In this document: positions 15,154-23,189 of the stretch, one piece after another
How positions within the stretch are numbered: the stretch's first letter is position 1
How the letters are laid out: every line of letters starts with the position of its first letter
NCBI GenBank assembly: GCA_900551265.1
Contig: URVL01000015.1
Span: 1 to 24,822 of the forward strand
DNA from: an uncultured Eubacteriales bacterium
GTDB taxonomy: Bacteria; Bacillota; Clostridia; Oscillospirales; QAMX01
Length of the DNA stretch: 24,822 nt
Reading direction: 5' to 3'
Position numbers and translations under genes: made by a program
Notes under the pieces: model-generated
The model's input: only the letters and a program-made list of their open reading frames with translations
Told to the model about the DNA's origin: nothing
The model's database searches: none

Positions 15154-16866
15154 TTAGACCTCCGTGATAATGGGAAGGATCATGGGACTGCGTTTGGTCT
15201 TGGCATAAATGAGATTGGAAACGTCTTTTTTGACGGAAGATTTCAATGTCGCCCAGTCGTGTACGTCTTCGTATGCACAACGCTCAAGCGCCGATTTTGC
15301 GGCGTTTTTCAAATCACTCATCATATCTTCGGATTCTTTTACATAAACAAACCCGCGTGTCACAATTTCGGGGTTTGTCATCATTTGTCCGGATGTGCCG
15401 TCAAGCGTGATAATGACGGCGATCAAACCGTCCTGCGCCAAATGCTTGCGGTCGCGCAGCACTACACTGCCGACATCGCCGACGGAAAGTCCGTCAATAA
15501 GGATTTTTCCGGAGGGAACCGTACCGGAAAACCGTGCGCCCTTGGCAGAAATCTCTAAAACTTTACCGATATCACCGATGAAGATGTTTTTTGGATCGAT
15601 CCCCATATTCTGCGCGAGTTCACTGTGTTTTATCAAATGGCGGTGTTCACCGTGGACAGGCATAAAATATTTTGGACGGGTAAGGGCCAATATGATTTTT
15701 AACTCTTCCTGACAGGCATGACCGGAGGCGTGAATATCCGCCAGACGGTCATATACGACCTCTGCTCCTTTTTTGAAAAGCTCGTTGATCATGCGGTAGA
15801 CAGAGTTTTCATTGCCGGGAATCGGGGAGGCCGCAATGACAACCTGATCTCCGGGGCCGACCTCGACCTGCTTGTGTCCGGAGAATGCCATGCGGTAAAG
15901 CGCCGACATGGGTTCCCCCTGACTTCCCGTCGTAATGATGACAGTTTTGTGTTTGGGATGACGGTTTAGGGCCGAGAGTTCAATCAGAGTGTTTTCGGGA
16001 ATGTTTAAGTATCCCAATTTGGTAGCGACCGCAAGGACGTTTTCCATACTGCGCCCTGAAACGGCCACTTTTCGCTTATATTTTGCGGCAATATCAATGA
16101 TCTGCTGCAACCGATGGACATTTGACGCAAAAGTTGCAATAATTATGCGCTTGTCCGAGTTTTTCATAATAGAGTCAAACGTCGCGCCGACCTTTTTTTC
16201 ACTGACCGTATAGCCGGGACGCTCAACGTTTGTAGAGTCCTGCATCAGAAGCAGGACGCCGTTATTGCCGTATTCGCCAAAACGAGTCAGATCCGTCATT
16301 TCGCCGGCGACAGGCGTGGGATCAATTTTAAAATCGCTTGTAAAGATGAGCGCGCCCATCGGCGTATTGATGGCGAGCGCCGCAGAATCTGCCAAAGAAT
16401 GGTTTGTGCGGATAAATTCCACAATAAAACAACCCATTCGCACGGTGTCTCCGAGTGCGACACGATGGAGCTTAGCGGTTTGCAGGAGCTTATGCTCTGC
16501 AAGCTTGGTTTCAACAAGGCCAAGCGTTAATGTCGTTCCATAAACCGGAACATTGAGCTTTTTCAGTACGTACGGCAGTGCGCCGATATGATCTTCGTGC
16601 CCATGCGTCAAAAAAATAGCACGAACTTTTTTCTCGTTCTTTTCGAGGTATGTGGTATCCGGAATGACAAGGTCAACGCCGAGCATTTCTTCATCCGGAA
16701 ACGCAACGCCACAATCGATCACAATGATATCGTTGCCATACTCGATGGCTGTCATATTTTTACCAATCTCATTCAAACCGCCAAGCGGTATGATTTTCAG
16801 TCTTTCATTTTTTGTTTTGGACTTTTCACTTTTTGACGTCTTTTCTAATTTACTTTTTTCTGCCAT
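15154..16866 (-). CDS. rnjA: Ribonuclease J
   Basis: RNase J is a metallo-beta-lactamase/beta-CASP nuclease with 5'-3' exonuclease and endonuclease activity, central to mRNA decay and rRNA maturation in Firmicutes. The 570-residue product has the zinc motif LTHGHEDHIG (H88, H90, D92, H93) and later FIRTNHSLADSAALAI, FTSDFKID, DSTNVERPG, VSGRSM, ITTGSQGEPMSAL, SGHACQEELK and MPVHGEHRHL. The C-terminal domain is of usual length. The first ~20 residues form a Lys/Ser-rich extension (EKSKLEKTSKSEKSKTKN). GAAAGGAAAAAT precedes the start. In Bacillus the rnjB gene lies near the dpaAB-dapA cluster, so the neighbourhood is partly conserved and the paralogue assignment (A or B) is not certain. A long structured leader lies upstream. 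Confidence 0.95.
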   Translation of the reverse strand: MAEKSKLEKTSKSEKSKTKNERLKIIPLGGLNEIGKNMTAIEYGNDIIVIDCGVAFPDEEMLGVDLVIPDTTYLEKNEKKVRAIFLTHGHEDHIGALPYVLKKLNVPVYGTTLTLGLVETKLAEHKLLQTAKLHRVALGDTVRMGCFIVEFIRTNHSLADSAALAINTPMGALIFTSDFKIDPTPVAGEMTDLTRFGEYGNNGVLLLMQDSTNVERPGYTVSEKKVGATFDSIMKNSDKRIIIATFASNVHRLQQIIDIAAKYKRKVAVSGRSMENVLAVATKLGYLNIPENTLIELSALNRHPKHKTVIITTGSQGEPMSALYRMAFSGHKQVEVGPGDQVVIAASPIPGNENSVYRMINELFKKGAEVVYDRLADIHASGHACQEELKIILALTRPKYFMPVHGEHRHLIKHSELAQNMGIDPKNIFIGDIGKVLEISAKGARFSGTVPSGKILIDGLSVGDVGSVVLRDRKHLAQDGLIAVIITLDGTSGQMMTNPEIVTRGFVYVKESEDMMSDLKNAAKSALERCAYEDVHDWATLKSSVKKDVSNLIYAKTKRSPMILPIITEV

Positions 16867-16919
16867 ATTTTTCCTTTCGATGTTATAGATGTTATAAAGT
16901 CATGCATGATAAAACCGGT

Positions 16920-17076
16920 CGTAAATCTTTTGCGACGCAACAAAAGTAAGCCTGCGGTAAATTTCCCCGCAAGCGGCCTATGTAGAATGCGGACAAAACG
17001 AGTAAAACTGCAATTTTGCCGCATCCGGAATCATCATCCGTCGTCATGTGAGAGGCGCATCCGGCGCTTCACATGT
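16920..17076 (-). promoter_or_regulatory. Structured 5' leader of rnjA (four hairpins)
   Basis: In transcript order: CATGTGA/TCACATG with an inner GCGC/GCGC stem (17045-17075); ATGCGG-CAAAA/TTTTG-T-CCGCAT (16987-17024); GCTTGCGG/CCGCAGGC (16950-16974); CTTTTG/CAAAAG (16927-16946). The 310-nt stretch 16867-17177 contains no convincing gene. The role of the hairpins is unknown. Confidence 0.55.
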
Positions 17077-17092
17077 CCCTGTCATCGAATCT

Positions 17093-17101
17093 ATTATAAC
17101 A
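17093..17101 (-). promoter_or_regulatory. Extended -10 promoter of rnjA
   Basis: TGTTATAAT on the minus strand is a perfect extended -10. The -35 region is poor, as is common for extended -10 promoters. The transcript would begin about 210-220 nt before the rnjA start, giving the long leader. Confidence 0.6.
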
Positions 17102-17110
17102 CGTCTTTAG

Positions 17111-17130
17111 AAAAAATACACTATTTTTTT
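17111..17130 (-). terminator. Weak AT-only hairpin after the nucleotidyltransferase gene
   Basis: AAAAAATA/TATTTTTT, an 8-bp perfect AT stem with a 3-nt loop, lies about 50 nt after the stop at 17178 and immediately upstream of the rnjA promoter. It is thermodynamically weak; a GGATA/TATCC hairpin sits directly at the stop. Termination here is uncertain. Confidence 0.3.
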
Positions 17131-17177
17131 AAACGCCTCTTAAAATTCATAAGAATATCCACATCGAAGGATAGCGT

Positions 17178-19505
17178 TTATCCGTTTTTTCGGCGTTTTA
17201 TATCGCTGTCAAGCTGCCGGACGCGCTCGCTGATGCCGTCACACAGCTCATGGGCAAGTTCTGCGGCGCTGCTCTCTGCGCAAATGCGCACGGCACATGC
17301 GCGTGCCGACGGCGCAATTGTGACCCAACCGCCATCTATGTGAACACGCATACCACGTCCATATTCAGGAGAGGCTTCGCCGAGTGTATCCGATATGGCG
17401 CGCATAAAACGTGCGCGATTGGAAGAAAGGGGAATTTCACGGTACTCCGTATGGAATTTCGGAGCCTTTTCGGCGAGCTGTGCAACCGACATGCCGTGCG
17501 CTGCCGTGTAGGAGGCAAGGTATGCGGCGCGGTGAACGGCGTCGCGCATGAAAATCTGCGACGACCAAAGCCGCCGTGCGTCGCCGTCATCACGGCCAAT
17601 GCGATACAGACGCTTTCCAAACGTTTCGGCCATTATATCAAAGGCCGCCGGCGCTTCGAATGGAACGGCTAAGTCGTTTCCGGACTCCAGCGCCGCATAG
17701 GCGGCGCATGCCATGGTGCGTTCATCATCGAGCTGCAGTCCTGTTTCATCGGTTACGCGTAGGAATAAACCATCGTCTGACGGCTCAAACACAGCGCGTC
17801 CCTCACCGCGCGGCGCAATCCGCGCGCCCATCAGCCACAACGTATTACACAGCGCGGGCGATGCGGCAGAAGTGCGCACGGAATAACTGCGACCACGTGC
17901 GGGGCCATATCGTGTTGCCGAGCGGCAATACGCTTCCATTAACCCCGTCAACTTCATGACACGACCGGTTTTTCCGAAAGGCGCACGCTCGAAATCGCCC
18001 TGCCGTAATACGGCCTCTATTTTTCGAACGGTTTCACGCTCAAGCGGGAGCCCCTCTGTATCAAAAACGCGGACGGTGATGCCGTCTCCGTTGCGATAGA
18101 CGAAGAAGCATAGATCAAACGACGCATATTGTGCTGCAAAAGCCGCCGCCGCCGCTAAGCTGCCGCCGCAGCGAACGGCACGCGCGCCCCCTGCACGGAT
18201 CCCGCACTCGAGTGCGGAGGCCAGCATTCCGCATGCGGGGATGTTTTCGCAGCCAATGCCAATACGCGGGGTTTGACCGCAGGCCATTGCTGCGGCGATA
18301 CCGAGCGCTGTACAAAATTCCGGAGTCAACATTCCGTCGGGTTCGCCGGAAACGGCAGAGCCGTCGCTGAAGCCGAGCGGTTCGCACGATGTGCGTGTGG
18401 TGATGTTGAAGCGCACATCTGCGTTTGCGGAGCAGGATTTTTCCGGCCAGACCAGGACTCCTGTGTGGAGCTGTGCGCCCTCGCCGATCACTGCTTTTTC
18501 ACCAATGACGCAGCCTTCCTGCAAAACAGCGCCGTCGCCAACCTTTGCACCGCGGCAGAGAATACTGTCCCGCAAACGTGCGCCCTGTCCAATGGTAGCG
18601 CCGTTGACGACACTGCCAATTACGCGTGCTTCCCGGCCGACTTTTGATCCCTCTCCAAGTACGGTGTACGGACCGATACGCGCGCCCTCGCCGATCGTGA
18701 CGTTTTGACCAATGTAGACCGGTGTGGAGATCACGGCGTCAAGCGGGATGGGGGACAAGGCGCGAATGCCGTGCTCTGCCGGTGGGAGCTCCAGATTTAC
18801 GCGCCCGGCGAGGGCGTCTCGGACGCAGGCAAGATAGGCGCCGCAATTGCCGATATCGCACCAGTAGCCGTTTGCCGTTACGGCGTAGACTGCGCGTTGT
18901 TGAGAGAGAAGCTTTGGAAACAGGTCGTGTGCAAAGTCAAACTTTTTTCCCTCCGGCACATCCTGAAGCACAGAGGGAGAGAGAATATAGATACCTGTAT
19001 TGGCGGTGTCCGTAAAAACGCTGTCCCAGGATGGCTTTTCAATAAAGCGTTCAACCCGGCCGTCGGGGCCTGTCAAAACGAGGCCGTAACCTAAGGGATT
19101 GCTTTGACGGGAGAGAATGACCGTAACTTCTGCGTGATTCCTTTTATGAAAGTCATATAGCGGCGTAAAATCGAAATCACATACGGCGTCGCCCGAGAGA
19201 ACGAGAAAGTCGTCATCCAGAAAGTCACGGCATGCGGCTACGCCGCCGGCGGTACCGAGTGGAACGTCTTCGTAGTAATAATGAAGATTCACGCCGAGAC
19301 GTTTTCCATCACCAAAATATTCTTCGAAAACCTGCGGCATGTAGCAAAGCGTCGCGGCAATTTCCGTAATGCCGTTTTTACGCAAAAGGTTGATCGCATG
19401 CTCCATGACAGGCCGGTCAAATAACTTTGTCATGGGTTTCGGCGTGTCACAGCTCAGCGGACGCAATCTGGTGCCTTCACCGCCGGCTAATATGACAGCT
19501 TTCAT
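17178..19505 (-). CDS. NDP-sugar nucleotidyltransferase / left-handed beta-helix / phosphoglucomutase-like fusion protein
   Basis: A 775-residue protein in three parts. Residues 1-235 are a sugar-1-phosphate nucleotidyltransferase domain: GGEGTRLRP (8-16), PKPM, LSGDAVCDFD (103-112), FIEKP (154-158). Residues about 255-355 are hexapeptide repeats (VYIGQNVTIGEGARIGPYTVLGEG...) of a left-handed beta-helix. Residues about 365-775 resemble a phosphoglucomutase/phosphomannomutase. Proteins with this plan are annotated as mannose-1-phosphate guanylyltransferase or NDP-sugar synthase and should make activated sugars for envelope glycans. In the mutase part the position of the catalytic TASHNP loop reads FFVYRNGDG (about 467-475), so the phosphoserine seems absent. 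Start 19505 is set by AAAGGAG 8 nt upstream and the MKAVILAGGEG start. Its exact nucleotide and sugar are not determinable by eye. Confidence 0.88.
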   Translation of the reverse strand: MKAVILAGGEGTRLRPLSCDTPKPMTKLFDRPVMEHAINLLRKNGITEIAATLCYMPQVFEEYFGDGKRLGVNLHYYYEDVPLGTAGGVAACRDFLDDDFLVLSGDAVCDFDFTPLYDFHKRNHAEVTVILSRQSNPLGYGLVLTGPDGRVERFIEKPSWDSVFTDTANTGIYILSPSVLQDVPEGKKFDFAHDLFPKLLSQQRAVYAVTANGYWCDIGNCGAYLACVRDALAGRVNLELPPAEHGIRALSPIPLDAVISTPVYIGQNVTIGEGARIGPYTVLGEGSKVGREARVIGSVVNGATIGQGARLRDSILCRGAKVGDGAVLQEGCVIGEKAVIGEGAQLHTGVLVWPEKSCSANADVRFNITTRTSCEPLGFSDGSAVSGEPDGMLTPEFCTALGIAAAMACGQTPRIGIGCENIPACGMLASALECGIRAGGARAVRCGGSLAAAAAFAAQYASFDLCFFVYRNGDGITVRVFDTEGLPLERETVRKIEAVLRQGDFERAPFGKTGRVMKLTGLMEAYCRSATRYGPARGRSYSVRTSAASPALCNTLWLMGARIAPRGEGRAVFEPSDDGLFLRVTDETGLQLDDERTMACAAYAALESGNDLAVPFEAPAAFDIMAETFGKRLYRIGRDDGDARRLWSSQIFMRDAVHRAAYLASYTAAHGMSVAQLAEKAPKFHTEYREIPLSSNRARFMRAISDTLGEASPEYGRGMRVHIDGGWVTIAPSARACAVRICAESSAAELAHELCDGISERVRQLDSDIKRRKNG

Positions 19506-19563
19506 CAAAACAACTCCTTTTTTCCTGTTTGGCATTAGTATTTGTCTATTCTTCACAAGGTGA

Positions 19564-19591
19564 TTCATAAAAAAAACGGAAGCTTGTGCAA
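19564..19591 (-). promoter_or_regulatory. Candidate promoter of the nucleotidyltransferase gene
   Basis: On the minus strand TTGCAC (complement 19586-19591), 16 nt, TATGAA (complement 19564-19569) lies about 60 nt before the start codon. The -10 matches only 4 of 6 bases. Confidence 0.35.
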
Positions 19592-19678
19592 ATCAAGGAT
19601 GTCTTGGGAAAAGGTTGGATTTCCAAGAAAATTTAAGAAAAAAATAATCACTTAAAATATGGCTTTTCAGGCGGTATG

Positions 19679-19687
19679 TGTTATAAT
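19679..19687 (+). promoter_or_regulatory. Extended -10 promoter of the solute-binding-protein operon
   Basis: TGTTATAAT is a perfect extended -10; the -35 (ATGGCT at 17 nt) is poor. It gives a leader of about 130 nt before ATG 19821. Together with the minus-strand promoter it accounts for the 315-nt divergent spacer 19506-19820. Confidence 0.6.
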
Positions 19688-19700
19688 GAAAAAGGAATTT

Positions 19701-19757
19701 ATGAAAAATTATTTCTTTGGATTGTACTTGAAACTTTTTGTGACGGCATACGTCTAA
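19701..19757 (+). CDS. Possible 18-residue leader peptide upstream of the ABC operon
   Basis: An ATG preceded by AAAAAGGA (spacing 4-5 nt) opens a short frame in the leader of the operon, encoding a hydrophobic and aromatic peptide (MKNYFFGLYLKLFVTAYV) that ends in TAA. It begins only 13 nt after the -10 hexamer, so it would be the first translated frame of the message. A short GACG/CGTC hairpin overlaps its end. No family is recognised. It could be chance; a translated leader controlling the operon is the alternative. Confidence 0.25.
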   Translation: MKNYFFGLYLKLFVTAYV

Positions 19758-19820
19758 TATTAGTGATTGGCAAGAGCCCGGGCAGGTGCTTTTGTAATAA
19801 TTTTCGGCAAGGAGAACGAG

Positions 19821-22283
19821 ATGAACAGGAAGTTTTTCAGAATGACCGCACTGCTGCTTGCGGCTATGCTGCTGGCGTTGTCTCTGGTTGCCTGCGGCGG
19901 CAATACAAACGCCCCTGATGCGAATAATGGCGATAATGCATCAACTGGTAACAACAGCGGTACAAACGGATCTGGTTCAACCAGCGATGATGCTTATCTG
20001 GACTTTGTCTATACTGCGTCGTATCAGACGCTTACAACGGACGAAGAACTCAGTAGTATCGATCGTGTGACCTATGCAAACGGTAAGCTTTACATGGTTG
20101 CCTGGATGGTCACGGGAACGCAGGTTGACTACTATGATGAGAATTGGAACCTGATTACGGATGAAGAAAAAATTGCAAACGGTGAATATGCGCAGACAAG
20201 CGAGTATGACAAGACAGAGCCTGTGATCTGCAGCATGAACATTGATGGAACAGATTTCCAAATATTGGAGAATTTTTCGCTGACGCAGGTTCCTGAAGGA
20301 TCCCAGGGAAACAGCTATCTGAACAATATGTGCGTGGATGGCGAAGGGAATATATGGGTTTCCGAGGAGATCTATGCCTATCATTATGACGAGGCGGGAA
20401 CCTACTATGACGACGGTACGCAGTATGCCATCCGCAAGTTGGACCCGACCGGCGCAGAGGTTGCCAGCGTTGACCTGACGTCTATTGCAGAGGGCCAGGA
20501 TTATTTTTACATAAACACGTTTATAGTGGATAACGACGGTACGCTTTATATCACAGGCGGCGGTGAGGGCAACGTATATGTAATCGACGGGGATGGAACC
20601 CTGTTGTTCACGCTGACTGCGGAAAACGGCTGGATCAATAGCCTTGTAAAGTTGAGCGACGGCACTGTAGCCGCCATGTATTATGAAGAAGGCGAAAACG
20701 GATATCTGCTAAGCACAATTGATAAGACTGCCAAGGCATTTGGCGAGGATATTTCCATACCCTATAATGTCTATAACCTGATTAACGGCGGCGGCGAGTA
20801 TGACTACTACTATAATGATGGATACTCCCTCTATGGATATCAGGTCGCTACGGAGACTGCAACACAGCTCATCAACTGGATCAACAGCGATATCAATGTG
20901 AACGACCTGCAAAACATCATTCCGCTCGATGATGGGCGTATTCTTGGCATTAGCAGCAACTGGCGCAACGGCCGCTCCGACTATGAGGTCGTCACATTGA
21001 CAAAGGCCGATCCTGCTACGATTCCGGAGAAAGAAATTTTGACGTTTGCCTGCATGTGGCTTGACTATGACCTCCAGGCAAAAATCATTGACTTCAACAA
21101 GACCAACGACTCCTACCGCATCAATGTGGTCGACTATTCGACATTTAATACGGAAGACGATTATACGGCTGGACAGACGAAGCTGACAACAGAAATTATT
21201 TCCGGCCAGGTTCCGGATATTCTGTCGACCGACAACCTTCCGATTACGCGTTATATCGCGCGCGGACTCCTGGAAGATCTGCGTCCTTATATCGAGTCTG
21301 ATCCGGAGCTTGGTCCCGATGCCTTAGTTCCGGGCGCTGAGAAAGCTCTTGAGGTCAATGGCGGTATTTATCAGGCGGCTGCATCCTTTTCGATTTCGAC
21401 GGTAATTGGCGCAACCGATATTGTCGGCGATCAGATGGGATGGACGGTTGATGAGCTGCAGGCGGCGCTTCAGAAGATGCCAGAGGGCGCCGTTGCGTTT
21501 GCAAACGCCACACGCGACGACATGCTCTATTATGTCAGCATGATGAACCAGAATAATTATGTCGATTGGACGACAGGCGAGTGTGACTTCAATAACGAAG
21601 AGTTCATCAAACTGCTGGAGTTTGTAAAGACCTTCCCGGCAGAAATTAATTATGACCAAGAGACCTATGTCAGTGAGCCCCGTCAGATCATGGATGGCAA
21701 GGTAATGCTGTCTCGTTCGACGGTTGCAGATTTTGATGAGTTCCAGCGGTATAAGAAACTTTATGGCGGAGATGTCACGTTTGTTGGTTTCCCAACGACT
21801 GAGGGCAGCGGCAGTGTGGCGAGTGTATCCGGCGGTCTTGCGATTTCGTCTACCTGTGAACACAAGGATGCCGCGTGGTCTTTCATCCGGTACCTCTTTA
21901 CGGAGGAGTATCAGGGCGGTGACGACAATACTACCTATTTCTGGGGCATTCCGACCAACCAGAAGGCTTTTGACAAGTTTGTAGAAAATGCCATGGAAAA
22001 GCAGATGGGCACCGATGAAGACGGCAATGAAATTGAGATTTCCCACGCTACCTTGTGGGTTGATGAGGGAATTGAGATAGAGCTCTATGCCGCTACGCAG
22101 GAGGAAGTGGACCAGCTGCTTGAACTGATTAACAATGTCACCGGTTCCCTGTCCTTCGATCGGGACATTTATAATATCATAGCGGAGGAAGTGCAGCCGT
22201 TCTTTGAGGGCCAGAAGACCGCACAGGACGTTGCAAGCATAATCCAAAGCCGTGCGACGATTTACGTAAACGAGCAGAGATAA
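19821..22283 (+). CDS. ABC transporter solute-binding lipoprotein (family 1-like) with extra N-terminal beta-propeller-like domain
   Basis: An 820-residue lipoprotein, about twice the usual 400-450. The signal peptide ends in the lipobox L22-V-A-C25, followed by a low-complexity Asn/Gly/Ser/Thr linker (about 26-58). Residues about 60-395 contain repeated propeller-type phrases (NNMCVDGEGNIWVSEE, NTFIVDNDGTLYITGGGEGNVYVIDGDGTLLF, NSLVKLSDGTVAAMYYE, NIIPLDDGRILGISS). Residues about 403-820 look like an extracellular solute-binding protein of the sugar type (ILTFACMWLDYDLQAKIIDFNKTNDSYRI..., TTEIISGQVPDILSTDNLP, GGLAISSTCEHKDAAWSFIRYLF). AAGGAG lies 6 nt before ATG 19821, which is preferred over an upstream start at 19767. 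Two permease genes follow after 18 nt. The ligand is unknown; a carbohydrate is the default guess. Confidence 0.9.
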   Translation: MNRKFFRMTALLLAAMLLALSLVACGGNTNAPDANNGDNASTGNNSGTNGSGSTSDDAYLDFVYTASYQTLTTDEELSSIDRVTYANGKLYMVAWMVTGTQVDYYDENWNLITDEEKIANGEYAQTSEYDKTEPVICSMNIDGTDFQILENFSLTQVPEGSQGNSYLNNMCVDGEGNIWVSEEIYAYHYDEAGTYYDDGTQYAIRKLDPTGAEVASVDLTSIAEGQDYFYINTFIVDNDGTLYITGGGEGNVYVIDGDGTLLFTLTAENGWINSLVKLSDGTVAAMYYEEGENGYLLSTIDKTAKAFGEDISIPYNVYNLINGGGEYDYYYNDGYSLYGYQVATETATQLINWINSDINVNDLQNIIPLDDGRILGISSNWRNGRSDYEVVTLTKADPATIPEKEILTFACMWLDYDLQAKIIDFNKTNDSYRINVVDYSTFNTEDDYTAGQTKLTTEIISGQVPDILSTDNLPITRYIARGLLEDLRPYIESDPELGPDALVPGAEKALEVNGGIYQAAASFSISTVIGATDIVGDQMGWTVDELQAALQKMPEGAVAFANATRDDMLYYVSMMNQNNYVDWTTGECDFNNEEFIKLLEFVKTFPAEINYDQETYVSEPRQIMDGKVMLSRSTVADFDEFQRYKKLYGGDVTFVGFPTTEGSGSVASVSGGLAISSTCEHKDAAWSFIRYLFTEEYQGGDDNTTYFWGIPTNQKAFDKFVENAMEKQMGTDEDGNEIEISHATLWVDEGIEIELYAATQEEVDQLLELINNVTGSLSFDRDIYNIIAEEVQPFFEGQKTAQDVASIIQSRATIYVNEQR

Positions 22284-22301
22284 GATCGAGGCGAAACAGG
22301 C

Positions 22302-23189
22302 ATGAAGATCAATCACGCAAGACTCCGCCGCAAGGCGCGCGAACGGCTAAGCGGCGCGGCCTTCTTGGCGCCGAGCTTTCTCGGTGCGGCCATATTTTAC
22401 ATATTGCCCTTCGGCGTGGTGGTCTATTATTCGCTGATTCGAAGCCCGCTGGTCAGGGAATTTGTAGGATTTGAGAATTTTATAAATGTTTTGAACAACT
22501 CGTCATTCCGTATGGCGGCCGCAAATACCATAAAGTTTTCTGCGGTCGCCGTACCGCTGGCGGTAATTCTTGCAATTCTGTTGGCTCTTTTGCTGGAATG
22601 CAAAATACCGGCAAAGAGCCAGCTCAGGACGTTTTTCCTGAGCCCTATGATGGTGCCAGTGGCCTCTATCGTTTTGATTTGGCAGGTCATCTTCCATTAT
22701 AACGGCGTGCTGAACAATTTCCTGTCGATATTCGGATACGACAAGATCGACTGGTTTAAATCAGAGTATGGGCAGTTTCCGGTTGTGCTGCTGTTTTTGT
22801 GGAAGAATCTAGGCTATAATATGATTCTTTTCATGGCGGCGCTGAACAATATGCCCCAGGGCCTTTTGGAAGTGGCGAAGGTCGAGGGCGCGGGCCCAAT
22901 CTACAGCTTTTTTAATATTAAGCTGCGCTATTTGTCGCCGACGGTACTGTTTGTTACCATTTTATCGCTGATTAATTCCTTTAAGGTGTTCCGTGAGGTA
23001 TATTTGCTGACGGGTGAATATCCTTATGAGTCGCTTTACACGCTGCAGCATTTCATGAACAATATGTTCCTCAATATTGATTATCAGAAATTGTCGGCTG
23101 CGGCGGTCCTCATGGCGGCTGTTATGGTTGTGCTGATTGCCATCCTTTTTGTGGCGGAAAACTTCTTCGGAAGGGATGTGGAAGGATGA
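22302..23189 (+). CDS. ABC transporter permease, MalF/UgpA-type
   Basis: A 295-residue inner-membrane permease of the binding-protein-dependent (CUT1-like) family. About six transmembrane segments are visible (about 18-42, 76-98, 112-132, 158-178, 208-230, 266-288). The cytoplasmic EAA loop that docks the ATPase is present in the form EVAKVEGAGPIYSFFNIKLRYLSP (about residues 188-211). It starts 18 nt after the solute-binding gene with a weak GAGG-type site, and overlaps the next gene by 4 nt (ATGA). It should form a heterodimeric channel with the next permease. No ATPase gene is seen in the window, as is usual where a shared MsmX-type ATPase is used. Confidence 0.95.
   Translation: MKINHARLRRKARERLSGAAFLAPSFLGAAIFYILPFGVVVYYSLIRSPLVREFVGFENFINVLNNSSFRMAAANTIKFSAVAVPLAVILAILLALLLECKIPAKSQLRTFFLSPMMVPVASIVLIWQVIFHYNGVLNNFLSIFGYDKIDWFKSEYGQFPVVLLFLWKNLGYNMILFMAALNNMPQGLLEVAKVEGAGPIYSFFNIKLRYLSPTVLFVTILSLINSFKVFREVYLLTGEYPYESLYTLQHFMNNMFLNIDYQKLSAAAVLMAAVMVVLIAILFVAENFFGRDVEG

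Noticed and set aside
16906..17343. 145-residue plus-strand frame across the rnjA leader into the nucleotidyltransferase gene
   Set aside because: It overlaps a real gene end on the other strand and hairpin-rich leader DNA; no ribosome-binding site or recognisable motif.
21324..22316. 330-residue open frame antisense to the solute-binding-protein gene
   Set aside because: Opposite a well-supported gene, no domain, no start signal; it is a by-product of the forward codon use.
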